Assembly (NCBI GenBank): GCA_009829735.1
Contig: CM020619.1
Location: forward strand, 3,354,590 to 3,418,589
From: Pyropia yezoensis
Lineage: Eukaryota > Rhodophyta > Bangiophyceae > Bangiales > Bangiaceae
DNA: 64,000 bases
Reading direction: 5' to 3'
The stretch's first letter is position 1, and every line of letters starts with the position of its first letter. The notes beneath the pieces are model-generated. The model saw nothing but the letters and a program-made list of their open reading frames with translations. It ran no database searches and was not told where the DNA came from. The position numbers and the translations under genes were made by a program. Shown here one piece after another: positions 31,925-43,303 of the stretch.

Positions 31925-32424
31925 NNNNNNNNNNNNNNNNNNNNNNNNNNNNNNNNNNNNNNNNNNNNNNNNNNNNNNNNNNNNNNNNNNNNNNNNNNNN
32001 NNNNNNNNNNNNNNNNNNNNNNNNNNNNNNNNNNNNNNNNNNNNNNNNNNNNNNNNNNNNNNNNNNNNNNNNNNNNNNNNNNNNNNNNNNNNNNNNNNNN
32101 NNNNNNNNNNNNNNNNNNNNNNNNNNNNNNNNNNNNNNNNNNNNNNNNNNNNNNNNNNNNNNNNNNNNNNNNNNNNNNNNNNNNNNNNNNNNNNNNNNNN
32201 NNNNNNNNNNNNNNNNNNNNNNNNNNNNNNNNNNNNNNNNNNNNNNNNNNNNNNNNNNNNNNNNNNNNNNNNNNNNNNNNNNNNNNNNNNNNNNNNNNNN
32301 NNNNNNNNNNNNNNNNNNNNNNNNNNNNNNNNNNNNNNNNNNNNNNNNNNNNNNNNNNNNNNNNNNNNNNNNNNNNNNNNNNNNNNNNNNNNNNNNNNNN
32401 NNNNNNNNNNNNNNNNNNNNNNNN
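31925..32424. other. Assembly gap of exactly 500 N
   Basis: A run of 500 N. A round number suggests a scaffolding placeholder, not a measured distance. It replaces the start of copy B's 5' LTR and its left flank. Confidence 0.99.
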
Positions 32425-32761
32425 TGGATTTGAGGGTTTTCTGCATTTATCGTCTTGAATTTTCGTGTGGCCCGGTGGGCAGGTGCTGGGGTGGGGTGGG
32501 AGATTCTGAGTGGCGAGATTCTGAGTGGACCCTGGGGGGATAAGGGGAGGGACAGCGGGGCTTGGCCCTGCGTCCCCGTCCCGACCAAGAAAAACTGTTG
32601 GACCACACACCATCTTCTTGTTTGTCCGTGGGGGGATTGCCCCCACAACAGGGATAGAGTGTGTGCGACTTGCACTTCTTCCGGTTCCCCCGACACGGGA
32701 GGCAGCCCTCGCACAACCGCCCCAACTTGGGGTACTGTGTGTGCGAGTGGTTTTTGCCACA
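32425..32761 (+). repeat. Partial 5' LTR of family 2 copy B
   Basis: The right-hand 337 bp of the LTR, ending GCCACA just before the primer-binding site. The left part is hidden in the N gap. It differs from copy A's 5' LTR mostly by length differences in short runs. Confidence 0.92.
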
Positions 32762-35700
32762 TTTGGTGGAGCAGCAGGGGACAGAGGTAAACTTTACCTC
32801 CGGGTGCACCCGGGTGTAGGGGGCCCTCTGTCTCAGAGGAACGGTGGACTTGGACCGTGTCATACGGATCGTTAGCCAACATGGCTAGCTCGGACCCCCC
32901 GTCGTCCGGGGAGTACACGGGTGACGCACGTACTTCCAGTGCCTTTGAATACTGGTGAGACACAGGTGGGTTTACCTGGGGTCGCAGAGGGACTAGAGGT
33001 CCCTCAAGCCAGCAGGACTGGAAGTGCGGGCGGGCAACAGGCCACCCCGACTCAGTCGGGAGTTCACTCGGGTGACACTTCTGACGTGGGTGGGCCGAAG
33101 TCTGGCCACCGCGTGGTATACTCAACGGGAACGTCCCAAGGGGTGAGGACTGTCCCCGCGAGTTCCACTCGGGTTGGAGCCAACTTTGGCATGGAGCCAT
33201 CGCCAACTAGGCTTTCGGAGGACGGCGGACCTCCGTTGGTCGGCGATGGGCTCGCGCCCATGCCCCCGGTTGAGACCCCTGAGGAACGTGGTTACCCCTC
33301 AGGTGGACTCCCGGAGGCGGACCGAGACTCAACTGGAGTCGTCAATCCACTCCTCGCGGAAACTGTCCGTCGGGAGGCGACCAATGTGTTGCGGCAGACT
33401 TTGCCGGACCTGGTGGTCACGATGACGAATACTATTCTGAATCAGATTGTAGCGAGTTTGCCAGATGGCCTGAATGTCCAGACCGGATTGGGGCTTTCGA
33501 GCCCACAGGCGCAGGGGGAATCCCTCCCCACGCCTATCTCGGGTCGCCCCGAACTGGGGGCGACACCTGTGACTCCCAACGAGGGAGCCACACCATACGC
33601 GGTGGGGCGTACGCCCTTCACGGGGGAGTTCCCCTCGGAAACGCCGGCGGCTACACCAAGCTCGCCGTACCAGACTACAGGCACTGAGGGTGGACTTACC
33701 CCAGTGCCACAGCGGCTGTTCCCTCAACGTGAGGTGGCCGCCCAAGATTCAGGTAGCCAACCCGGTCTACCAGCGGATCTTTGACTGTGAGACCTACGCT
33801 CTCCACAACAAGTCGGTGGCGTATGGTCCTGACCAGGCCCGAGCTATGGGCCGTGCCAAGAAGAATGCACTTCATTCTTTTGGGCACAGAGCGGAGTGGG
33901 ATGGAACTCTCCCCCTCCGTGTCTTTGAGTTCCTACGTCGTTTCACAAAAGCCTGTGACGACAATGCCATAAGTGAAGGCATGGCTTTTTACATGCTACA
34001 GGAGTTTACGAAGGGAGACCTGCGGACAGAACTTATGTCCGTCATGCCCAGCTCCTCAAGTGGAGGCGCTGGGGAGGTGACGTCCTATTTGGAGCTCGTC
34101 AACTGGTTGTTGAGGGCCATGGTTGATGAAGCGGCGTTGGCTTCTCAAGTCGAGGAGTTTACGCAAGCCCATCAGGAAGTGGCGGAGGACGAGTTGTCCT
34201 TTGCGGAGCGGGTCCGTAAGCTCAACAATCTTTGTGGGTTTCTTCATCCACAAGCTGTGGTGAAGAGTCGGTTTGTGGAAGGACTCCACTGGTCAGTCCG
34301 GATGGAGACCCGGGAGCATAACACTGCCCGGGCGACCCTGGCCGAGTTGGCTAGGTTCGCCTACCGCAGAGGCGAGGCCTACCGCAAGTTGCGGGAAGAA
34401 CAACGCCAGGAGCGTCAGGCCGAGTTGGCCAAGGAACGGGAAGAGGCGCGCCAGGCCAGAGAGTTGCGAGAGGCACGCCGAATCCGCAAGGAGAGGGTGG
34501 TAGCTGCCGTGGGAACTTCCCAAGGTACCTCGTCGTCTTCCCCAGTTGGGAAGACCCCTCCGGGAACTGATCATCGGTGTTGGAACTGCAACTCCGATGG
34601 TCACTGGGCATATGATTGCCCCAAGTTGAGTAAACGCATCCAACAGCTTGTTAGGAATGCGAGTAAGAAGTCGGCTACGAACGAAGTGCGTTCACGCCGC
34701 GAGGGTGGGTCTCGACCAGTGGTGGCGGTCGCCACACCCTCGACGGAGGGGGCGGACACGTCGTCCTCGGACTCGTCGTCGTCCCCTTCGCCCTCAGATT
34801 CGGACGCCAAGTCGGCGGGAAACGAATGACCGTTGGAGCTGGTCGTCCGAAGCTCACAACGGCAGCCTCGGCCAAGTGGGCCAAGAGGACGAACCAACCG
34901 TGTCGGATACTGCGGCGACCTAAGGGAGTCCGCCCACCTCGGGTGGGACTTCCCAAGAACGTAAACCCACGTCGGGTCATCGCGGTGCTGACGGGTGAGA
35001 ACTTCCAGGTGGCTGGACGGGTGCAACTTGCCCCCGGCCGCGCCTGTTGTGCCCGTATCGTACTTGATACCGGGTCAGGAGCCTCCTTGATACGCAAGTC
35101 GCTATTACCAAAGGGGATGAGGCTCCAACGCTGGAAGTCTAAAGCTGACCATCTGATCGATATCAATGGTGGGGTACTTCCCATCGTTGGTGCCGTGACC
35201 CTACCAACTCGGTTGGGGACCCATGAGGTCGACGTGACCTATGGTGTAGTTGAGAATATATCGGTACCCCTGCTTCTGGGTACCCCTTATGTCGTAACAC
35301 AAGTGCCTTTGATTTGTGGCCCTGAGTACTGGGTCAAGTTGATGAATGGGGAGACTATCCCCATCCTTGGTAAGGGAAAGTCTGTGGCTCCTGTGACAGT
35401 TTCACAGTCGAAGCCTGTTTGTTCTGTGAGGGAAGGGTTTACTGCTACTCTGCGTTTAGCCCGTAATGTCATGTTGCCCCCCAACTCGGTGGCGCACGTG
35501 GATGTTGTAACTGATTATGCGGGGAACGGGTTGGTGCACCCTAACCCCCGTCTTGCTCGCAAGCACCAAGTGCATGTTGCCCTTGGCACGATGGACTCCA
35601 AAGCCGGAGTCCCGTGGAGGATCAGGTGATGAACCTGAGCTCGTCGCCCAAGTTCTTCAAGTCGGGGGCCAAGTTCGGCTATATCGACCAACACGAGGGA

Positions 35701-38700
35701 CCGGTAGTAGCGGTCACCCTCAGCGCGGGCGCAAGTAGCGACCCGAAGTCCGGAAAGGAGAAGCATCAAGCCAAGTCGGCCGCCTCTCCTCGGCCCCAGG
35801 TAAACATGGAGGGTGTTCCACCCAGGTTGAGGGTTCAAGTTGAACGCCTCTTGGACCAATATCACAAGTTGTGGGATGGTCAATTGGGACTCATGAGAGC
35901 TACCCAACACCGGATCGAGTTGAAACCCGGTGCGCCCCCTATACGCCAACAACCGTATAGGGGGGGACCCCGTTCAAGGGCCCTCGTTAAGGAGCAAGTT
36001 GCTCGCATGGAGGCCCTCGATGTGATCGAGGCCAGCAACGCCGAGTGGGCGAGTCCGGTGGTGATCGTCCCCAAAGTTGATGGGACCCCCCGGTTCTGTA
36101 TCGACTACCGTAAGCTCAACGAGAGCACGGTGAAGGATAGTTATCCCCTACCTCGGATGGATGACTGTCTGGACTCTCTGGGGGAGGCAAACGTGTTCTC
36201 TACCCTGGACTGTAACGCGGGGTACTGGCAAATTCCCATTGCCCCGGAGGACAGGCATAAAACTACCTTTACCTGTCACTGTGGTACCTACCAGTGCAAG
36301 CGTCTACCGTTTGGCCTGTGTAACGCGCCGGCAACTTTCCAGCGCGCTATGGACATGATTCTGGCCGGAGTACGGTGGCAGATCTGTCTCGTGTACCTAG
36401 ACGATATCATTGTGTTCTCCCGAAGTCCGGAGGAACACATTGGCCATCTTGGCCAGGTGTTCAAGCTACTTGCTGACGCCGGAGTGTCACTGAAGGCGAG
36501 TAAGTGCCACCTCTTCACTCAAGAGGTGGAGTACTTGGGACATGTTGTCCGTCCGGGGCGTCTCAGTGTCAACGAGAAAAACTTGAGGGCCATCCGCAAG
36601 GCTCAGTACCCCGGACCCAGACCCAGATGAGGAGCTTCCTCGGGATGTGTAACGTGTACCGACGTTTCACTAAGGGCTTCGCCAAAGTGGCGAAGCCGTT
36701 GAATGAGTTAGTGAGCTCAACGCTACCGAAGAACCTGCCTCCCCCAAGTCGGGTGGAGCAGGAATCCTTTGAGACTCTTCGGGACCTTCTGCTGAAGCCC
36801 CCTATCCTGGCTATTCCCAGGTTGGGAGGCCACTACATCCTGGATGTGGACGCTAGCTACGACCAACTTGGTTGTGTGTTGCTTCAGCAACAGCCGGACA
36901 AGGAGTACTTGCCGGTGGGATACTTCAGCAAGGGGCTAAACTCGGCCGAGAAGAACTACGGAGTCACCGAGTTGGAAGGACTCGCAGTGGTATGGGCGGT
37001 GACGTCACTTCGTCACTACCTAGAGGGTGAGAAGTTCCTCATCCGCTGTGACCACCGCGCGTTGCAGTTCATCTTCAAGACGGACTGTACGAACACTCGT
37101 CTCAACCGGTGGAGGGTGCGACTTGCACCCTTCAACTTTGATATTGAGTACCGACCTGGCAGGCAACATGCCCTTGCCGACGGCCTCTCTCGGGTACCTA
37201 CCGAGGGACTGGACACCACCCCAGTCGATGAGGACATCCCCATCGTGGGGGTAGTCACGCGCTCGGGTCAGGCGTTGAATCCCGAGGCGCCAGGGAACAA
37301 GAAGTACTTGCCCCTGTCCCTGGACGAAGTAGTGAAGGCCCAGGCCGAGGATCCCTTCTGCAAGTCGCAGAGGGATACCCTGGATACAGTGGCGGAGACG
37401 CGGTTCTTCCTGGGGGACGATGGCCTCCTCATGAGGAGGGGGGTATTCCAGGGGACCGAACAACTTGTCGTCCCCGCATCCCTCAAGGATAGTATCCTTG
37501 AGAGGGAGCATAACGCTCCCACGGGTGGACACCTGGGGTCTAGTAAACTATACCAGACCCTGAGGACCAGGTACTACTGGCCGTCAATGGTGGTGGACAT
37601 CTACAGTTGGGTGGCTGCCTGCACAAGTTGTGCACAGAACCGTCTGATGGAACGGCGGCCTACTACGGCTATGCTATTGTTCCCGGCCAAGGAGCCCTTC
37701 GCCGCGTTGGCGATGGACATCCTTGGGCCACTGCCAGTGACCGAGGAGGGCAACCAGTACCTCCTGGTCATCTGTGACCGCTTCACGAAACTTACGCGAG
37801 CGATCCCACTGGCAGAGATCACGGCCATGTCGGTCGTGTCAGCCTTCCTAGATCACTGGGTTGCCGCGTATGGCATTCCGGATAGTACACTATCAGACAA
37901 TGGACCGCAATTTGCGTCTGTACTGTTTCAAGGAGTGCTGGATATGTTGGGGGTTAAGGCAAACTATGCCACCCCCTACCACCCACAAACTAATGGGCAG
38001 GTGGAGCGCTTCAACAAAACTATTGTTAGGCAGCTGCGCCATTATGTGAGTGAGCACGTGAAGACGTGGGACCAATACATTTCTATTCTGACCACTGCCT
38101 ACAATTCGCAGGTTCACTCATCTACCGGGGAAGTACCCCTCGCTTTTGTGACCCCCCGTCGCGTGCGGTCTATTGCCGTGCGGCGGCCGCTCCCAACTAG
38201 GGAGGATGGTGGCAGTACGCCCACTCCTACTGAGAGTAAGGCGGAGTTCGCTGCTAGGCTTGAAAACCTCATCCCTAAAGTCAGGGCTGAGATGGACAAA
38301 GCACAAAAGCGCTACAAGCGTACCTTTGACAAAAAGGTGCGCAACGCCAAGCATGTCCCCGAGCAGGGTGACTGGGTATTGGTCCACTCACACACCCCAA
38401 CTGGGGGTAAGTTGGTGTTCCAGACGAAGGGGCCGTACCAGGTCCTTCGTACTGATGGGCGGCGCTTCACCATCGAAAGTGACGATGGGGTCCGCACAGT
38501 GAACGGACAGGACGTGGTCAAAGTTGCACCACCGCCTGCAGGCGACCCAGCTTGGGCGCGTGCTTTGAAAACGTGGCGCCTGCCCTCGCTGCCTGCAGCC
38601 AAACAGGGCCCGCAGGAGTACGTGTTCGACAAGTTCATCGACCACGGCTGGGATGAGGATACTGACCGCCTCATGTTGAGGGTGCGTTGGTTTGGCTACA

Positions 38701-38918
38701 AAGCCAAGGATGATACGTGGGAGTATGTGGAGGACCTTCCTGCTGAGAAGGTCCGGGCGTACTGTGCCCGGAACGAGATAGACCCTAACAGCCCTCCCTC
38801 AACGTGAGGGAAGGCCGAGCAACAGTGCCAAGAGAGTGCTTCAAGTCGAAGTGGTACGCAGAGTGGCTTTAAACTACAGCCCTAACCCTCACACTCTCAC
38901 AACAAAGGCAGCTGCCAA

Positions 38919-40862
38919 CTAGGCACGCATGCTAGACTCTCCCACTCCACGGCCCTCGCCCTCACGTGGAGGCGAGCGGCGAGACCCACGCCGATAACGG
39001 TCTCCACTCGTTGGAAGGGGCGGCGGCTCCAAGTCGGAACCGTCGCGCCCCTCACGGTCGCGCAAGTGGCGCCGACCGTGGCTACTCTTCTGCCTGGTCT
39101 TGCGCGCAAGTTTGCGACGCAGACGCTGGACAGACTCCGTCTCCGATGGGGTAGAGGACTCCGAGACGGAGTAAGACAACTCGTCTTCCGACACGGAGGG
39201 AGAGCGCCGCGAGTGACGGCGACGACGGCGAGGAGGCGAGTATGCCCGGCTCGCACGACGCTTGCCACGCCCAAGTGGGGTTGGCTGGGGCATAATAGCC
39301 CCAATGCGAGCCAACTCGGCCGTCATAAACTCCGCCACCGACTCGCAACTCGCGGTCGCCACTGCAGTACGAACGCGCTCCTCAAGTTGAGGAGTCTCGG
39401 AACTTTGGAGGGTTGCGGTCGACGCGGCCAACCAGGAAATGGTGCGCACCAACGTGGTGATCATCATCTCTGAGGTTAGAGGCGTGGGCGGTAACACCAA
39501 CTTGGGGTATACCGTCAGGAGGGTGGCCCCCAAGTTGGGAGACACCGGTGTGGATGACTCCACGGCCACGCTGATCGGGATGTTCCCGTGAGGCTGGAAA
39601 GGAACAGGAGGAAGCGGAGGGGCACGCCGAGGTGGCGGTACCCGGGTGTAACTGCGACCCCGACTTGGGGCCCCCGCAGTAGGTTGAGTCATATGGTCAT
39701 CATATGAGGGCACAGCCATAACTATGGGCTTGTCCGGGGGTGGCGCAGTGTGACGATCCACCCCCGGGGCATACGGGTAGTCCCCGATGCCCAACCCCTC
39801 TCGTAGGACCACACGGCCGTCGTGAAGTTCACGAGCGACCCATACGAACTGGCGAAGTGCGCCATCGTCCTTGGGCCCCCGAGTGGGGCGGCGCAACTTG
39901 TGCTCAATGCTCTCCCACTCGATAAACTTGTGGAGGCGGAGCATCTCCTCAAGTAGAGTGAGTTGTCCTGACGAGCACCCCTCAGCAACTAGCTGAGGGG
40001 TGAGCTGTTCCAAACCCTGGATGAGCCGGAGGGGGAGATGCCAGAGCATCCCCCGCCGCTGAACACATGACACCCAGGTCGACATGACCTCGAGGAGCCA
40101 CTGGGTGGCCAACATGGCCCACACCAGATGATCAGGGCCAGCCGTCAACATGACGGAGCCGAAGTGGTCAAGCAACCGTGGCAACAATGCCGGGAACCCG
40201 TAGGGGACCTCAACTTGAGGCCACCACTCGGGCTTCTTCGGGTAGTATTGCTCCTTACTGGCAGCAGACTGCTGAGGAAACTCAAGTTGAGCCGAGGTCA
40301 CCAAGTAGGGACCTCGCCGGAAGTCCTTCTCCATCCGCACATCAAAGTGATGAGTGTGCGGATCGGCCTCGTGAAGGTACGGGGGGCGAGTTGCCACCGC
40401 GTCCCAAGTGAAGGTCGGCAAGTCGCCGGGACCCGGGATAGTTCCCCCGCGGTCCACCATGGCCTTGGCCCGCTGCACGTCCTCGACCTCCTCGTCGTCC
40501 AGGAAGGCAAACTGGTCCGTCCTGAAGCCGGCAGGGAACCCGACCCTACGGGGATACTTCTCCCGTAGGCGGTCCCATACCCGACCCATCGCTGCGCCGA
40601 GTCGGCCACAGCGAAGAACAGTCAACCCCTCCTCATACAGAGGCCAAGCGGGGTAAAACCACCGCCCCAAGGCCTCACGCGGGACAACTTGTCCCGCCTC
40701 CGGGGGAGATCCTGCCGTCAACCCAAAGCCGGGTGACGCGGGAGTCCCACCCCCCGGAGCGATCGCGGAGCCCCCGCCGGAAGTCCCGGCAGGCGCTGCA
40801 CCGTAGGAGGTGTCCTCCATACGCTCATCGAGAGAGTCCGTCTCCACTCCCGGAGTCGCCAT
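38919..40862 (-). CDS. Antisense gene of family 2 copy B (unknown function)
   Basis: 647 codons from the ATG at 40,862 to the stop at 38,919, the same length and position as in copy A. Scattered amino-acid differences from copy A occur, yet the frame is uninterrupted, while gag-pol of this copy carries several breaks. That contrast hints that the antisense protein may be under constraint or that its region is simply better assembled. Landmarks YYPK, VEVP-x-GF and the Arg/Ser-rich C-terminus are all kept. Confidence 0.75.
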   Translation of the reverse strand: MATPGVETDSLDERMEDTSYGAAPAGTSGGGSAIAPGGGTPASPGFGLTAGSPPEAGQVVPREALGRWFYPAWPLYEEGLTVLRCGRLGAAMGRVWDRLREKYPRRVGFPAGFRTDQFAFLDDEEVEDVQRAKAMVDRGGTIPGPGDLPTFTWDAVATRPPYLHEADPHTHHFDVRMEKDFRRGPYLVTSAQLEFPQQSAASKEQYYPKKPEWWPQVEVPYGFPALLPRLLDHFGSVMLTAGPDHLVWAMLATQWLLEVMSTWVSCVQRRGMLWHLPLRLIQGLEQLTPQLVAEGCSSGQLTLLEEMLRLHKFIEWESIEHKLRRPTRGPKDDGALRQFVWVARELHDGRVVLREGLGIGDYPYAPGVDRHTAPPPDKPIVMAVPSYDDHMTQPTAGAPSRGRSYTRVPPPRRAPPLPPVPFQPHGNIPISVAVESSTPVSPNLGATLLTVYPKLVLPPTPLTSEMMITTLVRTISWLAASTATLQSSETPQLEERVRTAVATASCESVAEFMTAELARIGAIMPQPTPLGRGKRRASRAYSPPRRRRRHSRRSPSVSEDELSYSVSESSTPSETESVQRLRRKLARKTRQKSSHGRRHLRDREGRDGSDLEPPPLPTSGDRYRRGSRRSPPREGEGRGVGESSMRA

Positions 40863-41204
40863 GGCTCTCCCCAAGTTGGGGAGAGACGTCCTGGCTATCG
40901 CGGCACGAGACCCGCCTCGAGTTGAGGGGGACTCGGATCGTGGGTAAACGGGTGGCCTCCCCAGCGTGGGGTGGCCCCGTGTAAGGTGAAGGAGAAGTGG
41001 TGGTGGTGGTGAGGTGTGAACCGAGGAGAGCAAGCTGCCAAGTGGGCAAGCTTGAGGAGAGGGGCGGCCAACGTGACCGCCTCCACATCCGCGTTACGTA
41101 CTCAAGGGGGGACAGCAAGTCGCGTCCCCCCCCAACGCCGAGACGTGCGTTTACGCACCCCCTCACAGGGCCGACCGGGTCGGTCGGAACTGAGGAGAGG
41201 GGAG

Positions 41205-41672
41205 TGTGGCAGTATTGACCCCCAGGTAGGGGGCAACACGTGCCATGCAAGGGGCGGCAGGCCACTAGCCTGATCCGTTCCTCCCCCTGCATTTGGGTCC
41301 ATATTCCCTAAGTTCGGGATAGTTAGCTTAGTAGTAAATCCAACTTGGATTTGAGGGTTTTCTGCATTTATCGTCTTGAATTTTCGTGTGGCCCGGTGGG
41401 CAGGTGCTGGGGTGGGAGATTCTGAGTGGCGAGATTCTGAGTGGACCCTGGGGGGATAAGGGGAGGGACAGCGGGGCTTGGCCCTGCGTCCCCGTCCCGA
41501 CCAAGAAACTGTTGGACCACACACCATCTTCTTGTTTGTCCGTGGGGGGATTGCCCCACAACAGGGATAGAGTGTGTGCGACTTGCACTTCTTCCGGTTC
41601 CCCCGACACGGGAGGCAGCCCTCGCACACCGCCCCAACTTGGGTACTGTGTGTGCGAGTGGTTTTTGCCACA
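41205..41672 (+). repeat. 3' LTR of family 2 copy B
   Basis: 468 bp, differing from the LTR at 19,736-20,203 at about one position by eye. Preceded by the purine tract GAGGAGAGGGGAG and followed by ACAGT, the partner of the target duplication at 19,731. Confidence 0.95.
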
Positions 41673-41677
41673 ACAGT
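41673..41677. repeat. Target-site duplication ACAGT (right copy)
   Basis: Matches 19,731-19,735. Removing one copy and everything between leaves the Fanzor frame continuous across the site. Confidence 0.9.
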
Positions 41678-42950
41678 GACAGCGGCACCACCCCAGACGC
41701 GCCGCTGCAGGACCGGGTGGACGCGCTGCCCCGGCGCAAGGGGTGTCGTCGACTGGCACCCGTCCCCGGCCTTCGCTACAGCCTGAGTGCCGCCCACTTT
41801 CGCGAGGCCAGCGGCGGTAACTTTTTGGCCCGTGCGTGGAAGCAGTGGCGGGCACGCAGCGGTACTGGGGCGGGACCGGTGGCGGCGGCGGTGGCGGGAC
41901 TGGTGGCGGCGGCGGGTGACGGAGGCGGCGTCGCCGGCCACCTACCACCCGTCGACTTGGCAGCAGCACACGGCACGATGCGTACCGGCGACGACGGCAT
42001 GCACCTGCAGGCAACGCTCGAGTGGGCCGCCCGTCGCAACACGGCCGTGTACGGCCAGCGATTTGGCGCCCAAGCCACGCGACACCTGCGGGCGGCGCGT
42101 GTGCGCAAGGCCATCCAACGCGGCCGCTTTGCTGCCTCGGTGGCGCGGGACCTGACCGGCGGCCTCCTTCGCCAGGTCCGTGGCGGCGGCGCGGTCGTCG
42201 TGGCCATGGGCACCGCGCGCGTGCGCGGGGGGGACGCCTGGCTCCGCCGCCACCTCCGACGGCTGTGCTGGTTTGTCGACCAGGACGAGTTCAACACGAG
42301 CAAGGCGTGCTCCGAGTGTCACGACAAGATGGTGCTCATCTACTCGACGGGCAACCCCCCCCCCAAGATTCCAAGAGAGCTGTATGGGCCGCCGGCCGGC
42401 CCTCTGCCGTCGACACGGCGTGTGCGGATGGCGGCTGGGTCGCGTCGGGGGCGGCCAAAGCGGGCCCTCCCCTCTGCTACCCACGTGACGCGCCGAGGGC
42501 CAGACCCCGACGGCTACCGGGAGGCCGTCCGAGCCACTGCCCGTGCTGCTGCTGTGGCGCGGCGCGCGGCCGCGCTGGCCGCCTGTGCCGTCGAGGACCG
42601 CGCCGTCTATGCCGACCCGAGGCGGCTGAGCGAGTGGGCGGCCAAGGGCTGCTACACGTGCTCTCTCGCGGCCCCACAAGGCCCCGGTCACCCAGCGCCA
42701 CACCCGCCCGTGATTCGCAATCGGGACGACGTTGCGGCCCGCAACATTGCGTGGGTGGCCGCTCGTCGTCTCACGGGTACCAACGTGTGGCCTTTCAAGC
42801 GCCCGTTTGGTATGAGGTGGGCCTGGACGACCAAGCGTCCTCCCAGTGGTGTTCCCGTCCCGCCTGTACGTCGCACCCGTGCGACTACGCGGGTCGATGT
42901 ATGGCCCGTACTGGCTGCAGTGGACACTGTCGTCGACGGTGGTGGTGGCG

Positions 42951-42981
<31 letters not shown>

Positions 42982-43303
42982 TGGCGGTAGGGGGGTTGTC
43001 GACGGCGACGCGACGGCGGCGTCCTGTACGACGCGACGCGGTGCTCCTGGTGGGGAACAGGTGGCGGCGGCCGGCAGTGCCATGGACGGGGTACGTCGGG
43101 CGGAGACGGGGGCGACAGACGCGCCCCGTGGTCTGGTGGACACTGCAAAACGCCAAGACAGCGCACATCTTGCCCGTGACCCTCACCTACCACGGGGTGC
43201 GTCAGCCGCCCCCTTTTTCGCCGACGAGCCAATTATGGGTAATTGTCGGCCGTTCACTAGTAGGTTAGACGCCGGCTTTTCCCGGGGACCTTTCCCAGGA
43301 TGA
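41678..43303 (+). pseudogene. Fanzor nuclease, C-terminal part (RuvC and zinc ribbon), separated from its N-terminus by LTR elements
   Basis: The frame continues that of 17,018-19,735. Early on, RYSLSAAHFREASGG resembles the post-RuvC-I segment of Fanzors. A hydrophobic strand with AMGTARV (about 42,204) sits at the usual RuvC-II position but lacks a glutamate there; DEFNTSKACSEC (about 42,285-42,320) supplies the displaced glutamate and first Cys pair seen in Fanzors. The second Cys pair, GCYTC (about 42,650), comes about 110 residues later, so the zinc ribbon carries a large insertion. RDDVAARNI near 42,725 is the RuvC-III motif. After it come about 180 residues of low complexity with a poly-glycine run (about 42,935-42,990) to the stop at 43,301. 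Known Fanzors cut DNA guided by an adjacent omega-RNA; none was identified here. Confidence 0.8.

Larger units (their letters stand above)
32425..41672 (+). mobile_element. Ty3/gypsy chromodomain LTR retrotransposon, family 2, copy B (5' end in gap)
   Basis: Same plan as copy A: partial 5' LTR (32,425-32,761), primer-binding site at 32,764, gag (about 32.88-34.83 kb), pol (about 34.83-38.81 kb, with protease near 35,063, YLDD near 36,394, RNase H from 36,846, integrase near 37,510-38,010 and chromodomain near 38,618-38,775), a minus-strand gene, and a complete 3' LTR. About three breaks are visible in gag-pol. The first part is almost identical to copy A, differing mainly by small length differences, while from roughly 3.6 kb into the element the two copies differ by scattered substitutions. 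Confidence 0.92.
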
